Assembly: GCA_913009835.1 (NCBI GenBank)
Contig: CAJVXH010000015.1
Location: 1 to 34,027 of the forward strand
Reading direction: 5' to 3'
Length of the DNA stretch: 34,027 nt
DNA from: an uncultured bacterium
GTDB lineage: Bacteria; Electryoneota; Electryoneia; Electryoneales; Electryoneaceae
Shown here: one piece after another, positions 8,777 through 16,349 of the stretch
How positions within the stretch are numbered: position 1 is the stretch's first letter
Layout of the letters: each line of letters starts with the position of its first letter
Program-made: the position numbers and the translations under genes
Notes under the pieces: generated by a model
The model's input: the letters and a program-made list of their open reading frames with translations, nothing else
Databases searched by the model: none
Told to the model about the DNA's origin: nothing

Positions 8777-9119
8777 GTTATCCAGTTAACTCAGCTATGA
8801 GACATGCCCCTGTGACCCGCCGTCTTTTTGGCGGTTCGCAGGGATTATCCAACGACAATCCTGAGTTCTGAGAAAACAGACAGGCACATTATAACTTGCG
8901 GATCAACCCTGTTATCGCCTGCGGCGGTAACAGGGGCATATTCATCGTCGGATTATCCAACGACAATCCTGAGTTCTGAGAAAACAGACAGGCACATTAT
9001 AACTTGCGGATCAACCCTGTTATCGCCTGCGGCGGTAACAGGGGCATATTCATCGTCGGATTATCCACGATATAAATCTCGTGGGCATGATGCAACCGCA
9101 GTTGAAGCAACTGGATAAC
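8777..9119. repeat. Palindromic repeat element with 11-bp terminal inverted repeats
   Basis: The ~435-bp gap between bshA and the phosphomannomutase gene holds no credible gene. GTTATCCAGTT at 8777 is matched by its exact complement AACTGGATAAC at 9109, bounding a 343-bp element. Inside are a 14-bp imperfect hairpin (8808-8843, CCCTG ... CAGGG around CCGCC/GGCGG with a T-rich loop), a perfect 108-bp tandem duplication, and two copies of a 12-13-bp hairpin (CCTGTTATCGCC-TGC-GGCGGTAACAGG). The same core recurs inverted at 17394-17492. No transposase is encoded, so it is either a MITE/REP-like element or a structured intergenic repeat. The first hairpin may also act to end or stabilise the bsh transcript. 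Confidence 0.75.
8842..9057 (+). repeat. Perfect 108-bp tandem duplication (two copies)
   Basis: Bases 8842-8949 and 8950-9057 appear identical, each starting GGATTATCCAACGAC and ending CATATTCATCGTC; a third copy begins at 9058 (GGATTATCCA) and then diverges. Because 108 is divisible by three the duplication leaves an open frame (track ORF 8828-9118), but that is a by-product. Identity this complete means a recent duplication or a repeat-copy-number error in assembly. Confidence 0.9.
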
Positions 9120-9178
9120 TGGATAGCAGCAAGCTGACATTCAAACAAGAACATCAAACATATGCAGGAGTTGTACCG

Positions 9179-10537
9179 ATGCAGATGAATGCAGAGATTT
9201 TCCGTCAATACGACATCCGCGGGATAGTCAAGGATGATCTGACACCGACCGTTGTCGAAGCGCTGGGACGTGGATTCGGGTCATGGGTACGTGATGAAGG
9301 TGGCAAGACCATTGTCCTCGGACGTGATGGTCGCCTGACCGGACCAGCCCTCCGTGATTCCTTTATCAAGGGAGCGCTGACCACTGGATGCGATGTCATT
9401 GACATCGGAGATGTCCCCACACCTGTAACCTATTTCGCCACCTATCACCTGAATCCCGATGCCTCGGTGATGATCACCGGCAGCCATAACCCGCCGGAAT
9501 TCAACGGATTCAAGATGATGATGGGCAAGGATACTGTCTTCGGCGACATGATACAGGAGCTTCGAGTTCGTATCGAAGAGGAGAATTTCCAAACGGGGCA
9601 GGGTACCCGTAGTGAGCAAAATGTTGTCCCGGAGTACATGGATCACATCGTCGGCAACATCAAATTCGCAAGACCGGTCAAACTAGCCCTCGACTCCGGC
9701 AATGGTATCGCTGGCGCTGTCGCACCTGAACTCTTCCGCAGGATGGGAATAGATCCAGTCGAGCTGTTCAGCGAAGTGGACGGCAATTTCCCCAATCATC
9801 ACCCCGACCCGACAGTCGTCGAGAACGTTCAGGACTTGAAGAAGGCCGTTCTTGAGCAGGGACTCGAATTCGGAGTTGGTTTCGATGGTGATGGCGACCG
9901 TATCGGCGTCATCGACGATAAAGGCAACATCCTCTGGGGCGACCGTCTGCTCGCATTATTCGCGCGTGACGTACTTAAGAACTTCCCCGGCGCCAGCATC
10001 ATCGGTGAGGTCAAATGCAGCAAGGCTCTGTATGACGATATCGCCAAACACGGTGGCAAACCCATCATGTGGCGCACCGGCCATTCCTTCCTGAAGCAGA
10101 AGCTGCGCGCTGAAGACGCCAAACTGGCCGGCGAGATGAGCGGACACATGTTCTTCAACGACCGCTACTTCGGCTATGATGATGCAATCTACGCCGCCGC
10201 TCGATTGACAGAAATAATTGCCCGTTCCGACAAACCGCTTTCAGAATTACTATCAGATCTGCCGGATTATCCATCAACACCGGAAATCCGTTTCGATTGC
10301 CCGGATGCTATCAAGTTCAAGGTGGTCGAGAAAGTCGTGGAGTATTTCAGGGGCAAGTATGACGTGGTCGATATTGACGGCGTCCGAGTCAATTACGAGC
10401 ACGGATGGGGTCTCGTTCGCGCCAGCAACACCCAACCGGTACTGGTGATGCGTTTCGAGGCGGACACCGAAGAACGGGTCGCGGAATACCGCAAAGACGT
10501 CGAGGACGCCGTCGCAGAAGCTCTCAAGAGTTTCTAG
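9179..10537 (+). CDS. manB: Phosphomannomutase/phosphoglucomutase
   Basis: A 452-residue alpha-D-phosphohexomutase (AlgC/ManB type) interconverting hexose 6- and 1-phosphates. The phosphoserine loop is ITGSHNPPEFNGFK (near residue 100), the magnesium loop is FDGDGDRIGVID (near 240), the sugar-binding loop is GEMSGHMFF (near 320) and the phosphate-binding loop is RASNTQPVLVMRFE near the C-terminus, so all four active-site loops are intact. The start at 9179 is supported by AGGAG eight bases upstream; a second ATG six bases later is possible. It stands alone between repeat regions rather than in an operon. Together with manC it would feed GDP-mannose; dual glucose/mannose specificity cannot be settled by sequence. 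Confidence 0.94.
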   Translation: MQMNAEIFRQYDIRGIVKDDLTPTVVEALGRGFGSWVRDEGGKTIVLGRDGRLTGPALRDSFIKGALTTGCDVIDIGDVPTPVTYFATYHLNPDASVMITGSHNPPEFNGFKMMMGKDTVFGDMIQELRVRIEEENFQTGQGTRSEQNVVPEYMDHIVGNIKFARPVKLALDSGNGIAGAVAPELFRRMGIDPVELFSEVDGNFPNHHPDPTVVENVQDLKKAVLEQGLEFGVGFDGDGDRIGVIDDKGNILWGDRLLALFARDVLKNFPGASIIGEVKCSKALYDDIAKHGGKPIMWRTGHSFLKQKLRAEDAKLAGEMSGHMFFNDRYFGYDDAIYAAARLTEIIARSDKPLSELLSDLPDYPSTPEIRFDCPDAIKFKVVEKVVEYFRGKYDVVDIDGVRVNYEHGWGLVRASNTQPVLVMRFEADTEERVAEYRKDVEDAVAEALKSF

Positions 10538-10563
10538 AAAGTAGCCGGCATATCCGAACACGT

Positions 10564-10680
10564 CTTGACCGAACACGAACACGTCTTGACCGAACACGAA
10601 CACGTCTTGACCGAACACGTCTTGACCGAACACGTCTTGACCGAACACGTCTTGACCGAACACGTCTTGACCGAACACGT
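10564..10680. repeat. 15/21-bp tandem repeat array after the mutase gene
   Basis: Seven copies of CTTGACCGAACACG start at 10564, 10585, 10606, 10621, 10636, 10651 and 10666. The first two periods are 21 bp because a 6-bp GAACAC is inserted; the rest are exactly 15 bp. There are no variable spacers, so it is not a CRISPR array. The open frames over it (plus MTEHEHVLTEH..., minus DVFGQDVFGQ...) are products of the period being a multiple of three. It begins 26 bp after the mutase stop codon. Confidence 0.9.
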
Positions 10681-10681
10681 C

Positions 10682-10735
10682 ATCCTGACGGACGACTTGG
10701 TCAGTTTCAAGTCGTCCGAGAAGGATCTCGGTTTT
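10682..10735 (+). terminator. Long hairpin after the mutase gene, possible terminator
   Basis: GGACGACTTG (10690-10699) pairs perfectly with CAAGTCGTCC (10708-10717) around the loop GTCAGTTT. Outside it ATCCT (10682) pairs with AGGAT (10722). An alternative 3' hairpin CCGAGA-AGGA-TCTCGG is followed by TTTT. The outer ATCCT ... AGGATCTCGG frame is that of the GTCATCCTGA repeat family found elsewhere in this window, so a repeat copy may have been adopted as the transcript end. Confidence 0.5.
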
Positions 10736-10759
10736 AATCTTTTGATAATCCGCGTAAAT

Positions 10760-10878
10760 ACAGGCCCGTGTTTGCTTGCAAACGCGGATCAACCAGCAAG
10801 TTGGATGAATGGTAATGGATGACAACGTGTATTTCAAAGTGACATTCATCCGCGCTTGTCAAGCAAGCACGGGCCTGT
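10760..10878. repeat. Inverted repeat with ~30-bp arms upstream of hpnC
   Basis: ACAGGCCCGTGTTTGCTTGC... (10760-10789) is matched by its near-exact reverse complement at 10848-10878, with two substitutions and one single-base gap. The arms flank a 58-bp spacer without an ORF. The right arm ends 25 bp before the hpnC ATG, so any transcript starting upstream would carry a long stem. It could be a MITE-like insertion or a regulatory leader. With the tandem array and hairpin before it, this accounts for most of the 10538-10903 gap. Confidence 0.75.
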
Positions 10879-10903
10879 TCTGCCCACTTTCACCAATGCT
10901 CAA

Positions 10904-11788
10904 ATGACCCCACCGATCAACGAACAGGTGAAACGCGTTCTGGACGCGCACGACTGGTGCCGTGATTACGTATCAAAGCACCAGGAGAACTTCGAGATCG
11001 CATCGCGTTTGTTCCTGCCTTACGACCTTCGCGAGGTGTACTACGCCCTGTACACCTTCGCACGTGGAGCCGATGATGCGGCGGACAGTTCGTCAACAGA
11101 AGCCGCCAGCATCGCCCTCGACGAGTGGCAGGCCGAACTCGACGCTGTCTATTCCGACGATTCAGACCCGACTCAACAGACATTTATCGCATTACGCGAC
11201 GCACTACAGCACCATTTCATCGAGAGAGAACTGTTCCAACGAATGATCGATGCCTTCCGTCAGGATCAAATTGTCCACCGTTACCAAAGCTGGCAGGATC
11301 TGAGACGATACACCAAGGGTTCCGCTGACCCGGTGGGACGGTGGGTGCTGCGAGCTCACAGCTACAACGTGCCAGCTCTCGACCGATGGTCGGACGCCAT
11401 CTGCACCGGACTGCAACTGGTCAATTTCATGCAGGATGTTCGCGAGGATTATGAAACTCTGGACCGCATCTACCTGCCGCAGGAAGACCTCATACGGTTC
11501 GGCGTGTCCGAGGCGATGTTTGTCCAATCGCCAACACCGGAGCCATTGCGCGAGCTACTCCGTTTCGAAGCCGAACGCGCCGAATGTCTATTTTCATACG
11601 GCAGACCATTACTCTTCAACGTCCACCCGAAACTGAAACGCCAGCTCATCCTGTTTCATGGTGGCGGGAGATTGGCCTTGCATGCACTGCGACGAGCGAA
11701 CTATGATGTCACCGGGAAACATATCTCGGCGAGTAAACTGAGCCGTTTAGCCCTGCTCGTTCGGGCACTACGAGGAAAGCCGTTGTGA
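10904..11788 (+). CDS. hpnC: HpnC-like squalene/hydroxysqualene synthase family protein
   Basis: A 294-residue trans-isoprenyl diphosphate synthase of the squalene/phytoene synthase family. The first Asp-rich motif is FARGADDAADSS and the second QLVNFMQDVREDYETLDRIYLP; the N-terminal HQENFEIASRLFLPYDLREVYYALY fits HpnC, which in hopanoid producers turns presqualene diphosphate into hydroxysqualene. The ORF-track start (TTG at 10856) would lie inside the inverted repeat, so the ATG at 10904 is preferred, although neither has a clear Shine-Dalgarno. The stop overlaps the next gene by four bases (GTGA). HpnC rather than phytoene synthase is inferred from the pairing with an HpnD-like gene. Confidence 0.83.
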   Translation: MTPPINEQVKRVLDAHDWCRDYVSKHQENFEIASRLFLPYDLREVYYALYTFARGADDAADSSSTEAASIALDEWQAELDAVYSDDSDPTQQTFIALRDALQHHFIERELFQRMIDAFRQDQIVHRYQSWQDLRRYTKGSADPVGRWVLRAHSYNVPALDRWSDAICTGLQLVNFMQDVREDYETLDRIYLPQEDLIRFGVSEAMFVQSPTPEPLRELLRFEAERAECLFSYGRPLLFNVHPKLKRQLILFHGGGRLALHALRRANYDVTGKHISASKLSRLALLVRALRGKPL

Positions 11789-12633
11789 AACATTTGCGCC
11801 ATGCTTACGTACATTGCAAGACAGCCGTGAGAAAATCGGCCGGAAATTTCTTCCTGGCGTTCCAACTGCTACCTCGTACCAAACGCTACGCCATATATGC
11901 CGTTTATGCCTTCTGCCGTGCCGCCGATGACGCCGTTGACGAACTACCAGACCCTTCCCTGCGAGCAGCCGCGCTCAACGCTGTAAAGGTTGGTCTGGAA
12001 AGGGTATACAAAGGTACTCCTGAAACCCCGGTCGAAATTGCGCTTACCGACACCGTAGGACGTTACCGCCTCACCAAACAATATTTCGACGATCTCATCC
12101 TCGGGATGGAAGGCGACATTCACGATGTCTCGCTGGACAAAATGAGCGAGCTGGACGAGTATTGTTACCGGGCTGCAGGAACCGTCGGACTGCTCTGCCT
12201 GGAAGTGTTCGGGGTGGCTGGAGCCAAAGCGAAGAAATACGGGCTGGCACTGGGGCGCGCGTTGCAACTGACCAACGTTATCCGTGACTTGCGCGAGGAC
12301 GCTCGCAACGGTCGTGTTTATGTCCCCCGTGAGATGCTGGAAGAACACGGCGTCACTCGTGACGATCTCGCCAACGGCACCAACCCGCACCGCGTACGTC
12401 GGCTGATCCACGCACTGATCCGTCTCGCGAAAGCTGCCTACGACGAAGCTGAGCGTCACCGTCCCCACAGCGCCGCCGCCCGCCTTTTGACCTCCGAAGC
12501 CATGCGACGCGTCTACTACGCCCTGTTACTCAAGATCGAGAAGAACCCGCAGGCAGTCCTATACGGACGCGTCAGCTTGAACCCATTCCGCAAGATCGGA
12601 GAAGTCATTGGAGCCCTGGCATCGGCCTATTGA
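11785..12633 (+). CDS. hpnD: HpnD-like presqualene diphosphate synthase
   Basis: A 282-residue squalene/phytoene synthase family enzyme. Aspartate motifs are FCRAADDAVDELPD near residue 50 and TNVIRDLREDARNGRVYVP near residue 170; FFLAFQLLPRTKRYAIYAVYAFCR matches HpnD, which condenses two farnesyl diphosphates to presqualene diphosphate. The start is GTG at 11785, overlapping the hpnC stop, with GAGGAAAG upstream. The pair would deliver hydroxysqualene, which normally needs HpnE (a flavoenzyme) to become squalene; no hpnE and no squalene-hopene cyclase follow here, since the next stretch is repeats and then genes on the opposite strand. A carotenoid role cannot be excluded. Confidence 0.85.
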   Translation: MKHLRHAYVHCKTAVRKSAGNFFLAFQLLPRTKRYAIYAVYAFCRAADDAVDELPDPSLRAAALNAVKVGLERVYKGTPETPVEIALTDTVGRYRLTKQYFDDLILGMEGDIHDVSLDKMSELDEYCYRAAGTVGLLCLEVFGVAGAKAKKYGLALGRALQLTNVIRDLREDARNGRVYVPREMLEEHGVTRDDLANGTNPHRVRRLIHALIRLAKAAYDEAERHRPHSAAARLLTSEAMRRVYYALLLKIEKNPQAVLYGRVSLNPFRKIGEVIGALASAY

Positions 12634-12675
12634 TTTGGTGAAGCATGCATGGTCGTGCGAGGGTATCATCCTTGG

Positions 12676-12841
12676 GGAAGTCATCCTGACGAAGCATGCG
12701 TCATCCTGAACGAAGTGAAGGATCTAGTCGACGAGTATCGAGCAGGATAGTACGTAGAAGTAAGTGAGGGCGTGTGAGGAAGCCATCCTTTGGAAGTCAT
12801 CCTGACGAAGCATGCGTCATCCTGAACGAAGTGAAGGATCT
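12676..12841. repeat. Duplicated GTCATCCTGAA-type intergenic repeat
   Basis: A 50-bp core is present identically at 12676-12725 and 12792-12841 (offset 116 bp), with weaker similarity extending upstream (CATCCTTGG / CATCCTTTGG). Each core holds two GTCATCCTGA units, the second continuing to GAAGTGAAGGATCT, where ATCCT and AGGAT can pair. A further fragment (GTCATCCTGAAAGG) is at 12866. The repeats fill the gap between the convergent hpnD and acyltransferase genes and may serve as transcript ends for both. Confidence 0.85.
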
Positions 12842-12887
12842 CGGGGTTGATTTTGCTTAATGGTTGTCATCCTGAAAGGAGCGCCCG

Positions 12888-13748
12888 TCAAGCCGGAACC
12901 GCTTCCCCAGCATGAAGATCATTCTCCAACCATTCTTCCGGGATATCCACAACATTATTTCCTTCTTCGTGCAACTTGAGACGCAGTTTCCGCATCGCAA
13001 CAATCATCCGATCAACCACCTGCTGGAATACTTGCTTGCTCTCCGGAAGGGCGTACAGATCGCTCATATCGATAGGTTCACCGACGGAGATCGCTATTTT
13101 ATTGCCGCCATGTATACGGTTAGTCCCGACTGGCAGAATACTCTGTGTTCCCTCATGATAAACAGGTACCACTTTAATTTTCGTCTCATGGGCCAGCTTG
13201 CCGACTCCGATCTTGCCATCGCCTATATCGCCATTACGGGAACGTGTCCCCTCCGGATAAATATGGATAATCCTGTCCTCGAGCAGCAGTTCCTTGACAC
13301 GAGTCATACCAGGCTGGAAAACACCCCGACCACGAGTGATCGGGATCGCCTGACACTTCCGCAAAAACCAGGTCAGAGCCGGGTTCAGGAAGAAATTCTT
13401 CTCCTCGGGAACATGCCACGGAAAATACTTCAGCTTCATCCGTAATATGGCTATGGATCCGAAAAGGACTGGGTCCAGCAGGAAATCATCAACCATCGTG
13501 AGGTGGTTACTCACGTACAAATAAGGTGGTTGCTCATGCTTCAAGATTTTCTGACCGTAGACACTGGTTTTATTCATGACCCTCAGGACAAAAACACCAA
13601 TACTCGCCACCAAGCCCTGAATAATGAAAGAGAGAAAACGATTGAAAGGACCGCGTACTGATTTCCGCATCCGTTCGAGACGCATCTGAGCGTCTTCTTT
13701 GGAGAGTTTTGTTTTACCCGTTTTCGTTGACGTATCAACCTTCGACAT
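12888..13748 (-). CDS. PlsC-family 1-acylglycerol-3-phosphate acyltransferase-like protein
   Basis: A 286-residue membrane-associated acyltransferase of the PlsC/LPLAT superfamily. The catalytic HX4D motif is in VSNHLTMVDDFLLDP (near residue 83), the EGTR motif in IIHIYPEGTRSRNG (near 166), and IGVGKLAHETKIKVVPVYHEG corresponds to motif IV. A hydrophobic segment at about residues 38-56 (FLSFIIQGLVASIGVFVL) should anchor it, preceded by a basic, lysine-rich N-terminus. Start ATG at 13748 has GAGGAAAGAG just upstream. It follows the SpoIID-like gene by 20 nt and is last of a four-gene minus operon. The exact acyl acceptor is unknown; phosphatidic acid synthesis is the default. Confidence 0.88.
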   Translation of the reverse strand: MSKVDTSTKTGKTKLSKEDAQMRLERMRKSVRGPFNRFLSFIIQGLVASIGVFVLRVMNKTSVYGQKILKHEQPPYLYVSNHLTMVDDFLLDPVLFGSIAILRMKLKYFPWHVPEEKNFFLNPALTWFLRKCQAIPITRGRGVFQPGMTRVKELLLEDRIIHIYPEGTRSRNGDIGDGKIGVGKLAHETKIKVVPVYHEGTQSILPVGTNRIHGGNKIAISVGEPIDMSDLYALPESKQVFQQVVDRMIVAMRKLRLKLHEEGNNVVDIPEEWLENDLHAGEAVPA

Positions 13749-13768
13749 TCTCTTTCCTCACTTCAATC

Positions 13769-15373
13769 TTAATGATCTACTGTACTCCCACCGGACTGTA
13801 ATCTTGCACCTGGGTAGAATATATCCAGAATTCTCACTCGATCCCAACCCTTAGCTGCCAGACCACATGCCCCCAGTTGACACAAACCTACGCCATGTCC
13901 CCAACCAAGGCCATCGAGCGCAATTCCCTCATTCTTTTCACTCACAATAAACGCGCTGCTGGGCAAATGGCTGTCGGACAGCAGACGTCGAATCGTCAGC
14001 TCTTTTCCCAGCGTAATGGTTCCTTCAGACCCGTGAACGCGAAGATACACGATTCGACCTGAAATTCCACGCTCAAGAGGCTCCAGATGATGAATCTCTC
14101 CAATATCCACACCCGTACGAAGCTTCACCAGCTCCGTCACCCGATCCCACGACAACTCCTCACGCCAGATGAACAAGTCCTTCATCTCCTCAGCCGAGGG
14201 CGGATATGGATGCGACGCCGGGTTGCACGCCGACCACTCAGGCGGATTCGCCAGCCATTCCCTGAGATTCTCCTCGCCGGAACGGGTCATCGCCTTCTTC
14301 ACTTCGTCCTGATACCTACCCTCGCTCGGACCGCAAGGCACTGGTGTCAAATATGGAATGATCTCGTCATCCCAAGCAATTTCATGGGCATCGGTCAGGA
14401 CGCCAGACGTTTTTGCATAACGAGCGTCCGCCACCCGTCCATCATAGGTGAGAACCTGCCCCCGTACGGATTCCAGAATCCTGCGTGATGTTTCGCTCTC
14501 ACGCGATACACCCTGGTAACACTGGCAATGATCATCATGGCAGAGCTGATACGCTTCTCCATAATGATGACGACTGCGGGTTGCCAATACCGTTGAACGT
14601 GCTGCAATCGCCTGTGCAGCCAAAGCCTCATCCGGCCAATCCAAACGCATCTCACTGCCCAGCAAAGAAGCAAGATAGTCATCAAGATCAACTTCATTGA
14701 CAGCCGTCAGGCGGTCCTCATCTGCCACAATCTCCAGCGCACCACAAAATGCCAGCGTTTCGTCATGCTGCCAGTGAAATTGTATGCCGATCGTGACATC
14801 TGCGAGTTCAAACTGCTTCGATGGATCGTTCGGCGTGCAAATCAGGGGGGATGAAACCGTCGCGGATATGGTGCCGTCTTCCCGCTGGATCAGGATCTGA
14901 CCACCCACGGGCGGGTTGAGCCTTACAGCTTCCAGACGTGGGATCTCATCATCATATCGTCTTAACCCAGCGACTATGCGGGAGTCTTCCGCCGGGATGG
15001 CTAGGAGTTGCTCTCTCGCACGCTCCAGAACTGTCTCGATACTCTCCAAACGCCCGATGACAACCGCCGTCACCGTCGTGTCCAACTCACCAGCTTCGCC
15101 CCACTCCACCTCGCCACCCATGCTGAGCAGATCGACCTCAATCCCCCGTTCACGAAGAAACTCAGCCGTTCGTTCAGCGCGCTCACGATTGATGAAGGTC
15201 GCCACTTTCGCGCCCCACAGTGGCTTCGAGCTCGGCGCCACATTTGTTACTGAATATTCACCCGCCGGAACGATATAGGGCTCACGACTGGTTGATGATA
15301 CCGTCGTTTCCCCGGCAAATCGAAAATGCATTTCCGGCTTGCCAATGCTGATCCCGACTCGAACCTTCTCCAT
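13769..15373 (-). CDS. SpoIID/LytB-domain protein with N-terminal SPOR-like region
   Basis: A 534-residue protein with a C-terminal SpoIID/LytB domain, the lytic transglycosylase fold that cuts denuded peptidoglycan. Signature stretches are YLASLLGSEMRLDWPDEAL (carrying the likely catalytic Glu), AAQAIAARSTVLA, YQGVSRES and GLGWGHGVGLCQLGACGLA near the end. Residues ~45-100 (LWGAKVATFINRERAERTAEFLRERGIEV) resemble a SPOR repeat. The start is the ATG at 15373, sharing a base with the upstream CPBP stop (TGATG); the longer track start at 15535 lies inside the CPBP gene. No signal peptide is visible after this start (MEKVRVGISIG), which is odd for a wall enzyme. The presence of SpoIID does not imply sporulation. 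Confidence 0.85.
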   Translation of the reverse strand: MEKVRVGISIGKPEMHFRFAGETTVSSTSREPYIVPAGEYSVTNVAPSSKPLWGAKVATFINRERAERTAEFLRERGIEVDLLSMGGEVEWGEAGELDTTVTAVVIGRLESIETVLERAREQLLAIPAEDSRIVAGLRRYDDEIPRLEAVRLNPPVGGQILIQREDGTISATVSSPLICTPNDPSKQFELADVTIGIQFHWQHDETLAFCGALEIVADEDRLTAVNEVDLDDYLASLLGSEMRLDWPDEALAAQAIAARSTVLATRSRHHYGEAYQLCHDDHCQCYQGVSRESETSRRILESVRGQVLTYDGRVADARYAKTSGVLTDAHEIAWDDEIIPYLTPVPCGPSEGRYQDEVKKAMTRSGEENLREWLANPPEWSACNPASHPYPPSAEEMKDLFIWREELSWDRVTELVKLRTGVDIGEIHHLEPLERGISGRIVYLRVHGSEGTITLGKELTIRRLLSDSHLPSSAFIVSEKNEGIALDGLGWGHGVGLCQLGACGLAAKGWDRVRILDIFYPGARLQSGGSTVDH

Positions 15374-16335
15374 CACGCTTCCGAGTTCAGATTCTTTCCA
15401 ACACTGCCACCTGGACCGTGTCCTCCCAACCCCTTCGCGTCCGAAAGCTGGAAGAATTTCCGTAATCCGTACACCAACGCAACAGCTGCGGATAGCAGGA
15501 TTAACGGATGCACATGGCCGCCAAGAGTGAACCACTCAGGTTCGGTCTCCCCGTATACATTTGCCGCTATTAAACCAAGACTATTGTTGGTCATGTGCAC
15601 GATGATGCTGGGCATTACTGATTCAGCACGCCAGGCCATTGCCCCCATTACCGTTGCCATCAGCAGGATCGGAATCAACCAGTATATATTGAAATGGTAC
15701 ATGGCAAACAGGGCGCTGGTCACCATCACACCCGAAGTTACCCCCCGCTTAGCTTCAAAATATCGTTGGAAAAAGCCACGGAAGAGCATCTCTTCCACAA
15801 TCGGCGCTATCAGAACAACAGTCAACCCCATAGTGAGAAAATCCACCATAGTGTCCATCTGCATCATGCGCTGGATACCATAAGCCATCTCCGCCGGGAA
15901 AGGAAAAACAAGGTCAACCAGGCGGCTGATCTCATCTCCAATCACCGCCACCCCCAACCCGATCAGCAACGAATAAGACAGGAGTTGGACAGGAACCGGG
16001 TTGATTCGTAAGAATGTTGAAACCTTCAATTTCCTGCGCCTGATAAATACCCAGGCCGGAACGATCAAAATCAGCTGAGTGACCATCGCCGCAGCTTTCA
16101 CCGAAGTAGGAAGGCTGTCAAAATTGCCATTGCTCCACTCCTGAACCTGGTCCATGTCAACTTCACCGCTCTCATCCATCAGCCCCACCGCGGCAATGGA
16201 ACCAATGATGACAAAGCCCACAAAAAGGATCAGCAGTGTGGAGATCACCACTACCAGAACATCCTTGCCGGAGATCGGATATTCGTCAGCTTTCTTACTT
16301 ATTGAGGGCGGCTGCCCATTCGAAAAAGGGTCCAT
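15373..16335 (-). CDS. CPBP-family intramembrane metalloprotease
   Basis: A 320-residue polytopic protein of the CAAX protease/bacteriocin-processing (CPBP, Abi) family. Motif 1 is APIVEEMLFRGFFQRYFE (the EExxxR type) and motif 2 is SALFAMYHFNIY, followed by the C-terminal HMTNNSLG, giving the expected Glu and His metal ligands. About eight hydrophobic segments are visible, with a proline-rich cytoplasmic N-terminus. Start ATG at 16335, 14 nt after the RNA methyltransferase stop. Substrate unknown; it lies directly upstream of a wall-acting SpoIID protein, so an envelope role is plausible but not shown. Confidence 0.9.
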   Translation of the reverse strand: MDPFSNGQPPSISKKADEYPISGKDVLVVVISTLLILFVGFVIIGSIAAVGLMDESGEVDMDQVQEWSNGNFDSLPTSVKAAAMVTQLILIVPAWVFIRRRKLKVSTFLRINPVPVQLLSYSLLIGLGVAVIGDEISRLVDLVFPFPAEMAYGIQRMMQMDTMVDFLTMGLTVVLIAPIVEEMLFRGFFQRYFEAKRGVTSGVMVTSALFAMYHFNIYWLIPILLMATVMGAMAWRAESVMPSIIVHMTNNSLGLIAANVYGETEPEWFTLGGHVHPLILLSAAVALVYGLRKFFQLSDAKGLGGHGPGGSVGKNLNSEA

Positions 16336-16349
16336 GAAACTCTCTATGT

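Noticed and set aside
8828-9118. 96-aa ORF with two identical 36-residue repeats
   Set aside because: By-product of the 108-bp tandem duplication in a hairpin-rich non-coding element; no start signal or protein-like composition.
8779-9119. Cluster of TTATCCA motifs resembling DnaA boxes (possible origin)
   Set aside because: Only 7-8 of 9 consensus bases match, they are spaced by the repeat itself, and no dnaA, dnaN, gyrase or AT-rich unwinding region is near.
10565-10822. 85-aa ORF with VLTEH repeats
   Set aside because: It exists only because the DNA repeat period (15/21 bp) is a multiple of three; no Shine-Dalgarno, equally open on the other strand, no non-repeat domain.
13769-15373. SpoIID as evidence of endospore formation
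   Set aside because: SpoIID/LytB domains are widespread in non-sporulating Gram-negative bacteria; no other sporulation gene is present.
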